64,000 nucleotides of DNA from assembly GCF_000380335.1 (NCBI RefSeq), contig NC_021149.1, positions 1,974,501 to 2,038,500 of the forward strand, in the 5' to 3' direction. Source of the stretch: Azotobacter vinelandii CA. Lineage in GTDB: Bacteria; Pseudomonadota; Gammaproteobacteria; Pseudomonadales; Pseudomonadaceae. Under the pieces are notes generated by a model. It did no database searches. It had not been told where the DNA came from and was given only the letters and a program-made list of their open reading frames with translations. Numbering within the stretch: the first letter of the stretch is position 1; each line of letters opens with the position of its first letter. A program made the position numbers and the translations under genes. Positions 9,689 to 25,266 of this stretch are shown piece after piece.

Positions 9689-11104
9689 CTAGCGGACGCT
9701 GGGACCTATGAAGCGACTGTCGGCGTCTTGGTGAATGCTCGGGTCGTCGGCGGACCGTATCCGGAAAACGATGTCGTTGGTGCTCGAGGGCAGCTTGTCC
9801 GGATCGATGGACAGTTCCACCGGGATCGACAGAATTTCTCCGGCGCTGGCCCGCACTTCGCGCTGGCCTTCATAGATGAGACCGTCGAGGCCCTTGGCGT
9901 CGATCACGAAGGTGAGGTCGCGCTGGGCCTTGTTCATCACTTTCAGGATATAGACGTTCTCGATGCGGCCATCGTTGTTCTCGCGATAGAGCACCCGGTC
10001 CTTCAGCACATCCAGTTCGACCAGCGAGCGATTGGAAACGGCGTATCCGAACACGCTTGTCATGGCGACCAGCGCGATGGCATAGCCGATCAGGCGTGGG
10101 CGCAGCAGGCGGGTCTCCTCGCCGGACAGCCTGTGCTCGGTCGTGTAGCTGATCAGGCCTTTCGGATAATTCATCTTTGCCATGATGGAGTCGCAGGCAT
10201 CGATACAGGCAGCACAGCCAATGCACTCGAACTGCAGGCCATCACGGATATCGATTCCGGTGGGACACACCTGGACGCACATGGTGCAGTCGATGCAGTC
10301 GCCCAGACCCTGGGCCTTGTAGTCGATGTTTTTCTTGCGGGGGCCGCGCTGCTCGCCACGGTTCGGATCATAGGAGACGATCAGCGTGTCCTTGTCGAAC
10401 ATCACGCTCTGGAAACGGGCATAGGGGCACATGTGGACGCACACCTGCTCCCGGAGGAAACCGGCGTTGCCATAGGTGGCCAGGGTGAAGAAGGCAATCC
10501 AGAACAGGGCCCAGCCCCCGACATCGAGGCTCAGCAGATCGGGCAGCAACTGGCGGATGGGGGTGAAGTAGCCGACGAAGGTGATTGCGGTGAGCAGGGC
10601 GACTCCCAGCCAGATGCCGTGCTTGGCCACCTTGCGCAGGAGTTTCTGTCCGTTCAGCGGGGCCTTGTCCAGTTTCATGCGCTGGTTACGGTCCCCTTCG
10701 GTGACCTTTTCCGCCCACATGTAGACCCAGGTGAAAACGCTTTGCGGGCAGGTATAACCACACCAGATACGTCCGGCGAAGACGGTGACGAAGAACAGGC
10801 CGAAGGCACAAATGATGAGTAGCCAGGACAGGAGCATGAAGTCCTGGGGCCAGAATGTGGCGCCGAAGATGTAGAACTTGCGTTCCGGCAGGTCCCACCA
10901 GACGGCTTGGTGACCGTCCCAGTTCAGCCAGACGGTACCGAAAAAGAGAATGAAGAGCGCCAGACCACCGGTACGTCGCAGGTTGCGGTACAGGCCGGTG
11001 AAGGCACGGGTATAGATTTTTTCACGTTGGACATAGAGATCGACGCTGTCGCTGCCTTTGTCCTCTGGAGTGACGTCTCGGGCGGGGATTTGCTCGCTCA
11101 TCAA
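9689..11104 (-). CDS. ccoG: cbb3 oxidase accessory ferredoxin-like protein CcoG
   Basis: Polytopic membrane protein with two [4Fe-4S] clusters; CcoG homologues reduce Cu(II) to Cu(I) for cbb3 oxidase. The 471 residues show hydrophobic segments in the first half, a CGYTCPQSVFTWVY motif, and a double ferredoxin domain around residues 265-305 with CIDCTMCVQVCP and CIGCAACIDACD. The C-terminus is an Ig-like periplasmic domain (FixG_C). The start is ATG-ATG at 11104/11101 with only a weak ribosome-binding site. It lies 126 bp after ccoP across a strong hairpin, so it may be read partly from the ccoN promoter. Confidence 0.97.
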   Translation of the reverse strand: MMSEQIPARDVTPEDKGSDSVDLYVQREKIYTRAFTGLYRNLRRTGGLALFILFFGTVWLNWDGHQAVWWDLPERKFYIFGATFWPQDFMLLSWLLIICAFGLFFVTVFAGRIWCGYTCPQSVFTWVYMWAEKVTEGDRNQRMKLDKAPLNGQKLLRKVAKHGIWLGVALLTAITFVGYFTPIRQLLPDLLSLDVGGWALFWIAFFTLATYGNAGFLREQVCVHMCPYARFQSVMFDKDTLIVSYDPNRGEQRGPRKKNIDYKAQGLGDCIDCTMCVQVCPTGIDIRDGLQFECIGCAACIDACDSIMAKMNYPKGLISYTTEHRLSGEETRLLRPRLIGYAIALVAMTSVFGYAVSNRSLVELDVLKDRVLYRENNDGRIENVYILKVMNKAQRDLTFVIDAKGLDGLIYEGQREVRASAGEILSIPVELSIDPDKLPSSTNDIVFRIRSADDPSIHQDADSRFIGPSVR

Positions 11105-11196
11105 TGCTTACCACGGCGTTGGAAGGTGACCCGGCCGATACGAGGGCGGCCGGGAACAGTTTACCTTCTGGTAGATTGTAGGCCTGGCGAGTCGGA

Positions 11197-11225
11197 TGCA
11201 GGTGCGACCGCTGGTCGCACCTGCA
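11197..11225 (-). terminator. Hairpin between ccoP and ccoG
   Basis: A perfect 13-bp stem (TGCAGGTGCGACC / GGTCGCACCTGCA, 3-nt loop) lies 5 bp after the ccoP stop. No T-run follows in the minus direction, so it is better seen as an intercistronic hairpin that damps read-through or protects ccoNOQP mRNA. Confidence 0.6.
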
Positions 11226-11230
11226 GGCGA

Positions 11231-12151
11231 TCATTTCTCCGTGGCTTTGTTCGACAGGCTATACACGTAGGCGGCTACCAGGTGTGCCTTGTCGTTGCCC
11301 AGAAAGTCCTTGTGGGCTGGCATGTTGCCGTTGCGTCCATGGCGCAGGGTCTGCTGGACCTGGGCGAAGCTGGAGCCGTAGAGCCATACGCGGTCGGTCA
11401 GGTTGGGAGCACCCATGGCATGGACTCCCTTGCCCTCGGGGCCATGGCAGACCACACAGTTGGTCTGGAAGATCTTCTGGCCTTCGGCCAGGTCGACTTC
11501 CACGCCTTCCGGGGCCTTGAGATTGGACAGGCTGCGCACGTAGGCCGCAGTGTTCTTGATACCTTCCTCGCCAATCACGTCTTTCCATGCCGGCATGGCA
11601 GCCTTGCGACCCTCCATGATGGTGGTCTTGATGGTTTCCGGCTCACCGCCATACAGCCAGTCGTTGTCCGTCAGGTTGGGGAAGCCGTAGGCGCCCTTGG
11701 CATCGGAGCCATGGCACACGGAACAGTTGGAGGCAAAGATGCGTCCCCCCATCTTCAGGGCTTGTTCCTGCTTGGCTACTTCCTCGATCGGCATGGCGGC
11801 GTATTTCTGGAACAGCGGACCATATTGCTCGTCGGCCTTGGCCATTTCCTTCTGGTATTGATTGACGCCGGTCCAGCCTTCCTCGTAGCCGGGCAGTACG
11901 CCTTTCCAGTTACCCAGACCCGGATAGAGGGCCAGGTAGCCGACCGCGAAGATCACGGTGCCGAGGAACAGCCAGAACCACCACTTGGGCAATGGGTTGT
12001 CATACTCCTCGATCCCGTCGAAGGCGTGTCCCATGGTCTGGTCGGTGGTGCCCTTGCGTTCGCCTTTGCGGGTCGCAAAGAGCAACCAGGTAACGGCAAC
12101 GAGGGTTCCGACGGTAAGTAGAGTGATGTACGAACTCCAGAATGAAGTCAT
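11231..12151 (-). CDS. ccoP: cbb3 cytochrome c oxidase diheme subunit CcoP
   Basis: Membrane-anchored diheme cytochrome c that passes electrons to CcoO/CcoN. The 306-residue protein has two N-terminal hydrophobic segments (about residues 8-26 and 57-78) and two periplasmic heme-binding CXXCH sites, CSVCH and CVVCH. The segment [17 protein letters not shown] between them is characteristic of CcoP. The start overlaps the ccoQ stop by 4 bp. Confidence 0.98.
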   Translation of the reverse strand: MTSFWSSYITLLTVGTLVAVTWLLFATRKGERKGTTDQTMGHAFDGIEEYDNPLPKWWFWLFLGTVIFAVGYLALYPGLGNWKGVLPGYEEGWTGVNQYQKEMAKADEQYGPLFQKYAAMPIEEVAKQEQALKMGGRIFASNCSVCHGSDAKGAYGFPNLTDNDWLYGGEPETIKTTIMEGRKAAMPAWKDVIGEEGIKNTAAYVRSLSNLKAPEGVEVDLAEGQKIFQTNCVVCHGPEGKGVHAMGAPNLTDRVWLYGSSFAQVQQTLRHGRNGNMPAHKDFLGNDKAHLVAAYVYSLSNKATEK

Positions 12152-12333
12152 TCGTTCTTGCTCCTAGAAGCTTTATCGTCATGCTTCCCGGATTCGGGCT
12201 CGTCGGCGAAGGGCAGGTTGGCTGCTTCGTCGAAGCTCTTTTTGCGTTTGCTGTTGAAAACCCAGATCAGCATTCCCACGAAAGCGATCAACACCAAAGC
12301 GGTGCCCAGTCCGCGAAGAGTCCCGATATCCAT
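12148..12333 (-). CDS. ccoQ: cbb3 cytochrome c oxidase small subunit CcoQ
   Basis: A 61-residue single-helix subunit (hydrophobic residues about 8-26, followed by [20 protein letters not shown]). CcoQ stabilises CcoP in the complex. It lies 6 bp after ccoO and overlaps ccoP by 4 bp, so translation of the three is tightly linked. Confidence 0.95.
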   Translation of the reverse strand: MDIGTLRGLGTALVLIAFVGMLIWVFNSKRKKSFDEAANLPFADEPESGKHDDKASRSKNE

Positions 12334-12339
12334 GATGCG

Positions 12340-12944
12340 TTACCGTTTGGTTTTGATGGAGGTGCCGAGAATCTGGAGATAGGCCACCAGGGCATCCATT
12401 TCGGTCTTGCCCTTGACCGACGCCCGGGCACCGGCGATGTCCTCGTCGGAATAGGGCACGCCGAGGGTGCGCATGGCTTCCATCTTGTCGGCCGTCTTCT
12501 CGCCGGTCAGCTTGTTCTCGACCAGCCAGGGATAGGCGGGCATCTTCGATTCCGGCACCACGTTGCGCGGGTTGTAGAGGTGCGCGCGATGCCAGTCGTC
12601 GGAGTAGCGGCCACCTACGCGGGCCAGATCGGGACCGGTACGCTTGGAGCCCCAGAGGAACGGATGGTCCCAGACGCTCTCGCCGGCAACCGAGTAGTGG
12701 CCATAACGTTCGGTTTCGGCGCGGAACGGGCGAACCATCTGCGAGTGACAGCTGACGCAGCCCTCCTTGATATAGATATCGCGCCCTTCCAGTTGCAGGG
12801 CGGTGTAGGGCTTCATGCCCTCTACCGGCTCGTTGACGACGTCCTGGAAAAACAGCGGAACGATCTGGGTCAGCCCACCGATGCTGACGGCGGCGACCAT
12901 GAACAGACCCAGCAGGCCAATGTTCTTTTCGAGTGTTTCGTGCT

Positions 12945-12948
<4 letters not shown>
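12340..12948 (-). CDS. ccoO: cbb3 cytochrome c oxidase monoheme subunit CcoO
   Basis: Monoheme cytochrome c subunit, 202 residues. An N-terminal membrane anchor ([20 protein letters not shown]) precedes the CXXCH site in [14 protein letters not shown] and the CcoO-typical [20 protein letters not shown], with a Met-rich ESKMPAYPW loop that supplies the axial ligand region. The ATG overlaps the ccoN stop by 4 bp (ATGA). Confidence 0.98.
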
Positions 12949-14387
<1,439 letters not shown>

Positions 14388-14776
14388 GCTTAAGGTTTCC
14401 ACGGTTAATGGAGGTTTTTGGAAATGAAAAACGGCGGCGACCATGCTCGATGGGGAAAACCATAGCAATGCACGAGCCGTCGTGATCTGTGTTCAAAGAG
14501 GTCCAGTAAAAGACTCGACCCTGTTTACGGGCAGGCCTGGCCGAGGTGGTTGCTCCGGGAAGGACAGGCCAATGCGGCATTGTCTCAAAACTGTTTCAGA
14601 AAGTTTAGGTGGCGGGGCTCCAATCAGGAGGTCGAGCGATCCATGGCGTGGTGCCAGGTCGCACTTCGAGGGGTCTCTGCCCCTCTGTGGCGGGCTATGT
14701 GTCATGTTCAGGCTTCACGAGAAAATTGGGCGTTGTTAAAGCGGGGAAAGGATGGTGAATGGGCAAAGTATCTGTA
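14388..14776. other. Intergenic promoter region upstream of ccoN
   Basis: About 390 bp with no convincing gene, between divergent ccoN and the hydrolase gene. It should hold the ccoN promoter and a long untranslated leader if the FNR box at 14777 activates it. Confidence 0.4.
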
Positions 14777-14790
14777 TTGACGTAGATCAA
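14777..14790. promoter_or_regulatory. FNR/Anr box between ccoN and the hydrolase gene
   Basis: TTGAC-GTAG-ATCAA matches 9 of 10 fixed FNR positions. It is 390 bp from the ccoN start and only 22 bp from the hydrolase ATG at 14812, so it could activate ccoN and repress the divergent gene. Confidence 0.7.
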
Positions 14791-14811
14791 TGCCCGCAAG
14801 ACGCTAATGGG

Positions 14812-15453
14812 ATGGGGCGGTGGCTGTGGAGTGGTCCGCCGCCCGCCGAGTCGCATGCCTGCCTGATTCTGGCCCATGGCGCCGGCGCTCCGATGGATAG
14901 CGGATTCATGGCGGGCATGGCCGAGCGTCTCGCCGTTCGCGGGATTTCCGTAGTGCGTTTCGAGTTTCCCTACATGGCGGAGCGGCGGTCGGGCGGTGGC
15001 AGGCGTCCTCCCGATCCGCAGGCGCGCTTGTTGGATTGTTGGCGTGAAGTGTACTCGCGGTTGCGCCGGGAGGTATCCGGGCCCTTGGCGATCGGCGGCA
15101 AGTCGATGGGCGGGCGTATGGCAAGCCTGCTGGCGGATGAGTTGGAAGCCCGGGCTCTCGTCTGTCTGGGTTACCCTTTTCACCCTGCAGGCAGGCCGGA
15201 CAGGCCGAGAACGGCTCATCTGGCCGAACTCGGGACGCCGACCCTGATCGTTCAGGGAGAGCGTGACGCCCTGGGCAAACGGGACAGAGTGAGAGAATAT
15301 TCCCTGTCGCCCACGATACGCCTCCATTGGCTGGAAGCCGCCGACCATGACCTGAAGCCACTCAAGGCTTCAGGCTTCACCCACGAGCGTCACCTCGATT
15401 CCGCTTCGGATATCGTTGCAGGCTTTCTGCAATCCGTCGGTCGGTTCGTCTGA
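14812..15453 (+). CDS. Alpha/beta hydrolase of the KANL3/Tex30-like family
   Basis: A predicted cytosolic serine hydrolase of 213 residues. Visible landmarks are the oxyanion/entry strand LILAHGAGAPMDS, the nucleophile elbow GGKSMGGRMAS, an acid in IVQGERDALG, and the catalytic His in AADHDLKPL. This layout fits the small KANL3/Tex30-like group, whose bacterial substrates are unknown. The ATG at 14812 was chosen because relatives start just before the HGAG strand; an upstream in-frame start at 14752 would read through an FNR box. It is transcribed away from ccoN and may share its control region. Confidence 0.8.
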   Translation: MGRWLWSGPPPAESHACLILAHGAGAPMDSGFMAGMAERLAVRGISVVRFEFPYMAERRSGGGRRPPDPQARLLDCWREVYSRLRREVSGPLAIGGKSMGGRMASLLADELEARALVCLGYPFHPAGRPDRPRTAHLAELGTPTLIVQGERDALGKRDRVREYSLSPTIRLHWLEAADHDLKPLKASGFTHERHLDSASDIVAGFLQSVGRFV

Positions 15454-16276
15454 TATCTTTTTGCTACCGTTTTATATTGCCGATATCAGTGGCATATTGC
15501 TTTCTCGAGTCTCCAGTTTGAAGTGGCTATTCGCCATACCTGAAGACAAACTGGCTATCATTTTCAATTGGAGGTATCGTTCCGCTTGGGCGATTTGCTG
15601 TGCAAGGAGCTTTTCTCCGTGTGTCTGGCTCGGCTCGGTAAAGCCGGCGCGGACATAGTGGAGGAGATGATGTTGTCTGCTGGCATGTTGACGACCAATT
15701 GGTTCTGATCTGGCGGATTCGAATTACCTTATATCCGCCCGTCCATGCCCAGTGTCATTTTGCCATGATGATTGTCGCCTGGCGGAACCGAGCGCCAAGC
15801 AGGCTTCCGGGATGCGGTGGATGGCCTTGCCGCGTGCGATCGCGAGCTTACCGGGGAGCCAGGACAGGGACCCTCGGAATAACCAGCCCTTGACGGCAGC
15901 GGGGCGAAAAGAAAACCGGTTGTATTGCAGTCATGTTATGAGGGCAGGACGTTCGTTGCATGTATGTTTTGAAATAAGCAATGCAATGGAGGCCATATCC
16001 AAATTCCTCGCTGTATGGGACTCTTGTTCCAGCGCCAAGTTGCACGGGATTGCAAGAAAGATATGAAAGTCGTGCCACTGCCTGGGTCGCTTTTAGAAGT
16101 GGCGGAGTTGATCCGGGGGGCTGACGGACACTTTGTGGAGCACGTGTCCAGCACTGCGGTTGTTTCTTGTGGGGGCATCGAGCAATGCTTTTCGCCCGCC
16201 GGAGTAGCAGAACGGATTCGCTGTTGCCTGATTCGATCGGGCGATATGCAAAACAATACGATGTTCAGGAGGCGCT
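15454..16276. other. Gene-poor 820-bp stretch
   Basis: No convincing gene on either strand. Composition is visibly more AT-rich than the flanks, and the short open frames lack ribosome-binding sites or recognisable motifs. It may be decayed DNA or regulatory sequence; nothing specific was recognised. Confidence 0.4.
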
Positions 16277-16611
16277 ATGGATTGGCATTCAATCCTCAGG
16301 AAGAAGAAGGTACGCCGTGTTGTGCCCGTCACGGGGCTGGCTTGCTGCTGGTTATTGTTCAATACGGTCGCGGCGGAAGGAGGGCGCATGGCCCTGAGCG
16401 AAAATCCCGTCAAGCAGTGCAAGAGTGTCGGGCTCGTCAATATCGACCTGCTCGGTACAGGTGCCGACCGGCAATGGGCGTCCTATCCGCAATGGGAAGG
16501 CGCGGCCTTTAGCGGGACGAATGGGCAACCGGTGCAGGACTTCTATCTGAGCGCCTTCGAAACGGCAGTGCAGCCGACTACCCCTCTGAAAGGGAGACCT
16601 GTCTGGCGCTT

Positions 16612-16615
<4 letters not shown>
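16277..16615 (+). CDS. Small putative secreted protein of unknown function
   Basis: A 112-residue frame preceded by a strong ribosome-binding site (AGGAGG, 4 nt before the ATG). The N-terminus is basic ([14 protein letters not shown]) followed by a hydrophobic stretch ([19 protein letters not shown]) that looks like a signal peptide, with a likely cut after TVAA. The mature part is short and polar, with no recognised domain. The stop overlaps the end of the convergent acnA by 4 bp. It could also be the remnant of a larger protein. Confidence 0.5.
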
Positions 16616-19299
<2,684 letters not shown>

Positions 19300-19467
19300 C
19301 GGGGTTCTCCGGGAGTGTTCGGCAGGACAGGCTTCTTGCTGGGCTAATGTTCCAAACTAGTTCCGCCGGGCGGGACTCGCCAGTCGAACGGATTGCCGGG
19401 AAGCTCCGCTGCCGCCGAATTGGCTATCATGCGCGGCCCTGAGGGCGATCGGATTTCTCGAGGAAAA

Positions 19468-20538
19468 ATGCCGACCATGAACAGCCTGTTGTTGCATTGC
19501 CGTCCCGGTTTCGAAGGCGAAGTCTGCGCCGAGATCGGCGAGCACGCCGGACGCCTGAACGTGGCCGGCTATGCCAGGGCCAAGCCGAACAGCGCCCATG
19601 CCGAATTCGTCTGCAGCGAGCCGGGCGGCGCCGAGCGACTGATGCGCGAGCTGCGCTTCGCCGGGCTGGTCTTTCCCCGCCAGTGGGCACGTGGCGCTTT
19701 CGTCGAGCTGCCCGAGAGCGAGCGCATTGGCGTCCTGCTCGAGCACCTGGCCGCTTACCCGGTCTGCGGCAGCCTCTGGCTGGAGGTGCTGGACAGCAAC
19801 GAGGGCAAGGAGCTGTCGACCTTCTGCCGCAAGTTCGAGGTGCCGCTGCGCAAGGCGCTGGGCAAGACCGGCAGATTGCTGGACGATCCGCGCCGGCCGC
19901 GCCTGCTGCTGACCTTCAGGAGTGGCCGCGAGGTTTTCCTCGGCCTGGCCGAACCGGACAACTCGGCAGCCTGGCCGATGGGCATCCCGCGCCTGAAGTT
20001 TCCCCGCGAGGCGCCGAGCCGTTCGACCCTCAAGCTGGAGGAGGCCTGGCACCAGTTCATTCCACGCGAGGCCTGGGATCTGCGTCTCGCGCCGGGGATG
20101 AGCGCCGTGGACCTCGGCGCCGCGCCCGGTGGCTGGACCTGGCAACTGGTCAACCGCCATATGAAGGTGACCGCCGTGGATAACGGGCCGATGGCGCAGA
20201 GCCTGATGGATTCCGGACTGGTCGAGCACGTTCGCGCCGATGGTTTCGTTTTCCGCCCGCGCCGGCCGGTCGACTGGATGGTCTGCGACATCGTCGAGAA
20301 GCCCGCCCGCACGGCCGCCCTGATCGAGACCTGGCTCGGCGAGGGGCTCTGCCGCGAGGCGGTGGTCAACCTCAAGCTGCCGATGAAGCAGCGCCATGCC
20401 GAGGTGCGCCGCCTGCTCGAGCGCATCCGCGATGGTCTGAGCGCACGGGGCGCCAAGGTGTCCGTCGCCTGCCGCCAGCTCTACCACGATCGCGAGGAAG
20501 TGACCTGTCATCTGTGTCGGCTACCGGCCCCGGCGTGA
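19468..20538 (+). CDS. rlmM: 23S rRNA 2'-O-ribose C2498 methyltransferase RlmM
   Basis: SAM-dependent methyltransferase that modifies C2498 of 23S rRNA. The SAM motif is [14 protein letters not shown], followed by VTAVDNGPM and a catalytic-type lysine in [11 protein letters not shown]; the N-terminal part is a THUMP-like RNA-binding region starting [17 protein letters not shown]. Two starts are possible: ATG 19468 (GAGG 5 nt upstream; 356 residues) and ATG 19477 ([11 protein letters not shown], like P. aeruginosa). The first is given because of the better-spaced ribosome-binding site. It is followed by tusA after 52 bp, as in P. aeruginosa. Confidence 0.96.
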   Translation: MPTMNSLLLHCRPGFEGEVCAEIGEHAGRLNVAGYARAKPNSAHAEFVCSEPGGAERLMRELRFAGLVFPRQWARGAFVELPESERIGVLLEHLAAYPVCGSLWLEVLDSNEGKELSTFCRKFEVPLRKALGKTGRLLDDPRRPRLLLTFRSGREVFLGLAEPDNSAAWPMGIPRLKFPREAPSRSTLKLEEAWHQFIPREAWDLRLAPGMSAVDLGAAPGGWTWQLVNRHMKVTAVDNGPMAQSLMDSGLVEHVRADGFVFRPRRPVDWMVCDIVEKPARTAALIETWLGEGLCREAVVNLKLPMKQRHAEVRRLLERIRDGLSARGAKVSVACRQLYHDREEVTCHLCRLPAPA

Positions 20539-20590
20539 CCCGGACCGCTGCTTCGGCCACAATTTCCCCACCGGTTTTCTGGAGTTAGCC

Positions 20591-20848
20591 ATGTCCCAGC
20601 CCGATCCCCTCAGCCTGGCCGTCGACGCCGTTCTCGACGCCACAGGCCTCAACTGCCCCGAGCCGGTGATGCTGTTGCACAACAAGGTCCGTGACCTGGC
20701 GGCCGGCGGCCTGCTCAAGGTGATCGCCACCGATCCCTCGACCTGCCGCGACATCCCCAAGTTCTGCATCTTTCTCGGCCATGAACTGCTCGGCCAGCGG
20801 GAGGAAAGCGGAACCTACCTGTACTGGATCCGCAAGAAGCTGGAATAG
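20591..20848 (+). CDS. tusA: Sulfurtransferase TusA family protein
   Basis: An 85-residue TusA/SirA-like protein carrying persulfide sulfur for tRNA 2-thiouridine and related pathways. The catalytic CPEPVM motif is in [19 protein letters not shown], and the end YWIRKKLE is typical for the family. It follows rlmM directly and may be co-transcribed. Confidence 0.95.
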   Translation: MSQPDPLSLAVDAVLDATGLNCPEPVMLLHNKVRDLAAGGLLKVIATDPSTCRDIPKFCIFLGHELLGQREESGTYLYWIRKKLE

Positions 20849-21019
20849 ATGGTGTGCCGAGCGTGCCGGGTCGTCCACAAAAGTCCGGCGCCGATTCGCT
20901 GGTTCTGTGCAGCCGTTGCGGATTCCACGATCTGGCCGTTCGGTCCGCCCGAGGTGTCCGCTTATCGTGACGTCGCGTGGTCATGGAACCCCGCGCCGAA
21001 CGACACAAGGAGTGCACCT

Positions 21020-21352
21020 ATGCGCAAGAACCCGTTTTTCACCCTCCTGCTGGCTCTGCTGGCCAGCGTTTCCGTCGCCGCCTCGGCCGCGGAGGCGCCC
21101 AAGACCGGGGGGGCCAAGCCCGCCACGGTCCAGCCTGCCCAGCCGGTTGCCACGGTCAAGGTCGATCTCAATGCCGCCGATGCGGCAACGCTCGAGCGCG
21201 ACCTGCTGGGAATCGGCCCCGCCAAGGCCCAGGCCATCGTCGATTATCGTCAGGCCCACGGGCCTTTCGCATCGGTGGACGAACTGCTGGAGGTCAAGGG
21301 AATCGGTGCTGCGATACTGGACAAGAACCGCGATCGCTTGAGCGCCAACTGA
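21020..21352 (+). CDS. ComEA-like helix-hairpin-helix DNA-binding protein
   Basis: A 110-residue exported protein: N-terminal signal peptide (MRKNPFFTLLLALLASVSVA, cut near ASAAEA), an Ala/Pro/Lys linker, then one ComEA-type helix-hairpin-helix pair (VDLNAADAATLERDLLGIG and VDELLEVKGIGAAILDKNR). Such proteins bind DNA non-specifically in the periplasm; in competent bacteria ComEA pulls in DNA. No other competence gene is adjacent, so a transformation role is only possible. The ATG has AAGGAG 7 nt upstream. A strong terminator follows. Confidence 0.9.
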   Translation: MRKNPFFTLLLALLASVSVAASAAEAPKTGGAKPATVQPAQPVATVKVDLNAADAATLERDLLGIGPAKAQAIVDYRQAHGPFASVDELLEVKGIGAAILDKNRDRLSAN

Positions 21353-21369
21353 TCCTGGTGTTGCAGTCG

Positions 21370-21393
21370 GGCCGGTCTTGCGACCGGCCTTTT
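21370..21393 (+). terminator. Rho-independent terminator after the ComEA-like gene
   Basis: GGCCGGTC-TTGC-GACCGGCC followed by TTTT, starting 17 bp after the stop codon. Confidence 0.9.
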
Positions 21394-21495
21394 CGTGAGC
21401 GGCAACGGTCGGCTGCGATTCGTCTCCGGGAGCCTGCCGCCGGTCCTGGGAAGAGTTGACTTTTCTTTCACTATCAGTAGGATACGCACCGTTAT

Positions 21496-21571
<76 letters not shown>

Positions 21572-21578
21572 GATCGAA

Positions 21579-21616
21579 GAAAGGCCTGATCGCGAGATCA
21601 GGCCTTTCTGCTTTTT
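21579..21616 (+). terminator. Terminator of tRNA-Asn
   Basis: A 13-bp perfect stem (GAAAGGCCTGATC / GATCAGGCCTTTC, GCGA loop) followed by TGCTTTTT. Confidence 0.93.
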
Positions 21617-21676
21617 CGCGCCGCCGTTCGCTCGCCCCGGCGGCTCTCGCCTGGAGAGCGCGCCGGGCGTGCCGGA

Positions 21677-22873
21677 TCAGAGCACCTGAGCGATGGCCTG
21701 GGTGACGCTGGCGATGTTGCGCTGGTTCAGGGCGGCGACGCAGATGCGGCCGGTGGCGACGGCGTAGATGCCGAACTCGGTGCGCAGCCGTTCCACCTGC
21801 GCGACGCTGAGACCGGAGTAGGAGAACATGCCACGCTGCCGGGCGACGAAGGAGAAGTCGCGCTTGGCGCCCTGGGCGGCCAGTTGCTCGACCATGGCCT
21901 GGCGCATGCTCTGGATGCGGCCGCGCATCTCGGCCAGTTCGCTTTCCCACAGGGCGCGCAGTTCCGGACTGTTGAGCACGCTGGACACCACGCTGGCGCC
22001 GTGGGTCGGCGGGTTCGAATAGTTGGTGCGGATCACCCGCTTGATCTGCGACAGCACGCGAGCCGCCTCGTCCTTCGAGGCGGCGACGATGGACAGGGCG
22101 CCGACCCGTTCGCCGTAGAGGGAGAAGGACTTGGAGAAGGAGCTGGAGACGAAGAACTGCAGGTCCGAGCCGGCGAACAGGCGAACCGCCGCGGCATCTT
22201 CCTCGATGCTGTCGCCGAAGCCCTGGTAGGCGATGTCGAGGAAGGGGACATGGCCGCGTTCGCGGATCGCCTCCAGCACCTGCTTCCAGTCATCGATGGA
22301 CAGATCGACGCCGGTCGGGTTGTGGCAGCAGGCGTGCAGCAGCACGATGGAGCCGGCCGGCAGGGCCCGGATGTCTTCGAGCATGCCGGCGCGGTTCAGG
22401 CCGTGGCCGGCGGCGTCGTAGTAGCGGTAGCTCTGCACGCGGAAGCCGGCGGACTCGAACAGGGCGCGGTGGTTCTCCCAGCTCGGGTCGCTGATGGCGA
22501 CCACGGCATCCGGCAGCAGGCGCTTGAGGAAGTCGGCGCCGACCTTCAGCGCGCCGGTGCCGCCCAGCGCCTGAGCGGTGACCACACGGCCGTCGGCGAG
22601 CAGGGCGGAGTCGTTGCCGAACAGCAGCCTCTGCACCGCCTGGTCGTAGGCACCGATGCCCTCGATCGGCAGGTAGCCGCGCGGTGCATGGGCGGCGATG
22701 CGAGCCTTTTCGGCTTCCTCGACGGCGCGCAGCAGGGGAATTCGACCCTCTTCGTTGTAGTAGACGCCGACGCCGAGGTTGACCTTGGTCGGACGGATAT
22801 CGGCATTGAATGCTTCGGTGAGGCCAAGGATCGGGTCACGCGGTGCCATTTCTACGGCAGAGAACAGGCTCAT
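21677..22873 (-). CDS. Aspartate/aromatic amino acid aminotransferase (class I PLP)
   Basis: PLP-dependent transaminase of the AspC/TyrB family, 398 residues. The PLP lysine is in SSSFSKSFSLYGER, the phosphate/substrate Arg region in RVIRTNYSNPPTHGA, and the C-terminal carboxylate-binding Arg in VATGRICVAALN. The N-terminus MSLFSAVEMAPRDPILGL is family-typical; a further in-frame start upstream would add 21 residues of unusual sequence. P. aeruginosa has an orthologue beside uvrB, as here. It likely serves tyrosine/phenylalanine or aspartate metabolism; sequence alone does not decide. Confidence 0.95.
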   Translation of the reverse strand: MSLFSAVEMAPRDPILGLTEAFNADIRPTKVNLGVGVYYNEEGRIPLLRAVEEAEKARIAAHAPRGYLPIEGIGAYDQAVQRLLFGNDSALLADGRVVTAQALGGTGALKVGADFLKRLLPDAVVAISDPSWENHRALFESAGFRVQSYRYYDAAGHGLNRAGMLEDIRALPAGSIVLLHACCHNPTGVDLSIDDWKQVLEAIRERGHVPFLDIAYQGFGDSIEEDAAAVRLFAGSDLQFFVSSSFSKSFSLYGERVGALSIVAASKDEAARVLSQIKRVIRTNYSNPPTHGASVVSSVLNSPELRALWESELAEMRGRIQSMRQAMVEQLAAQGAKRDFSFVARQRGMFSYSGLSVAQVERLRTEFGIYAVATGRICVAALNQRNIASVTQAIAQVL

Positions 22874-23170
22874 GGTCGAGGTGCTCGAAGAAAAAAGAAG
22901 AGAGTGGAAAGCCGGGCTACTGCTACCTCCGCGCAAGCGAACGGGCCATCGACCGGAGGTGGGCGACGGTATGCGCGGGGGCGTGCAGAATCGGGGCGTT
23001 AGTATAGCGGCCAGGCTTGCTGCCTGCGATATGCTGTTTCAGGCTTTTGTGTCAACCATATGTCGAAGATGGCCCCGCCGGCCGGCGCTCGAATGCTCCC
23101 GTCAGGCGCATCCGGGCCACATGCAGTTTCCCGGCGAAATCGCCCGCCGGACCCGTCGAGAGAGGTTCCC

Positions 23171-25180
<2,010 letters not shown>

Positions 25181-25266
25181 CGCGGACCTGCTGGAGCCGC
25201 CGGCTGCGCGCCTGCTAACATGCGCGCCCTTCATCTTTTTGTCCGTTCCTCTGTCCGGGAGCCCGC

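Noticed and set aside
15752-16512. Several overlapping short frames on the plus strand before the secreted protein
   Set aside because: None has a ribosome-binding site or domain, and they overlap the better supported start at 16277.
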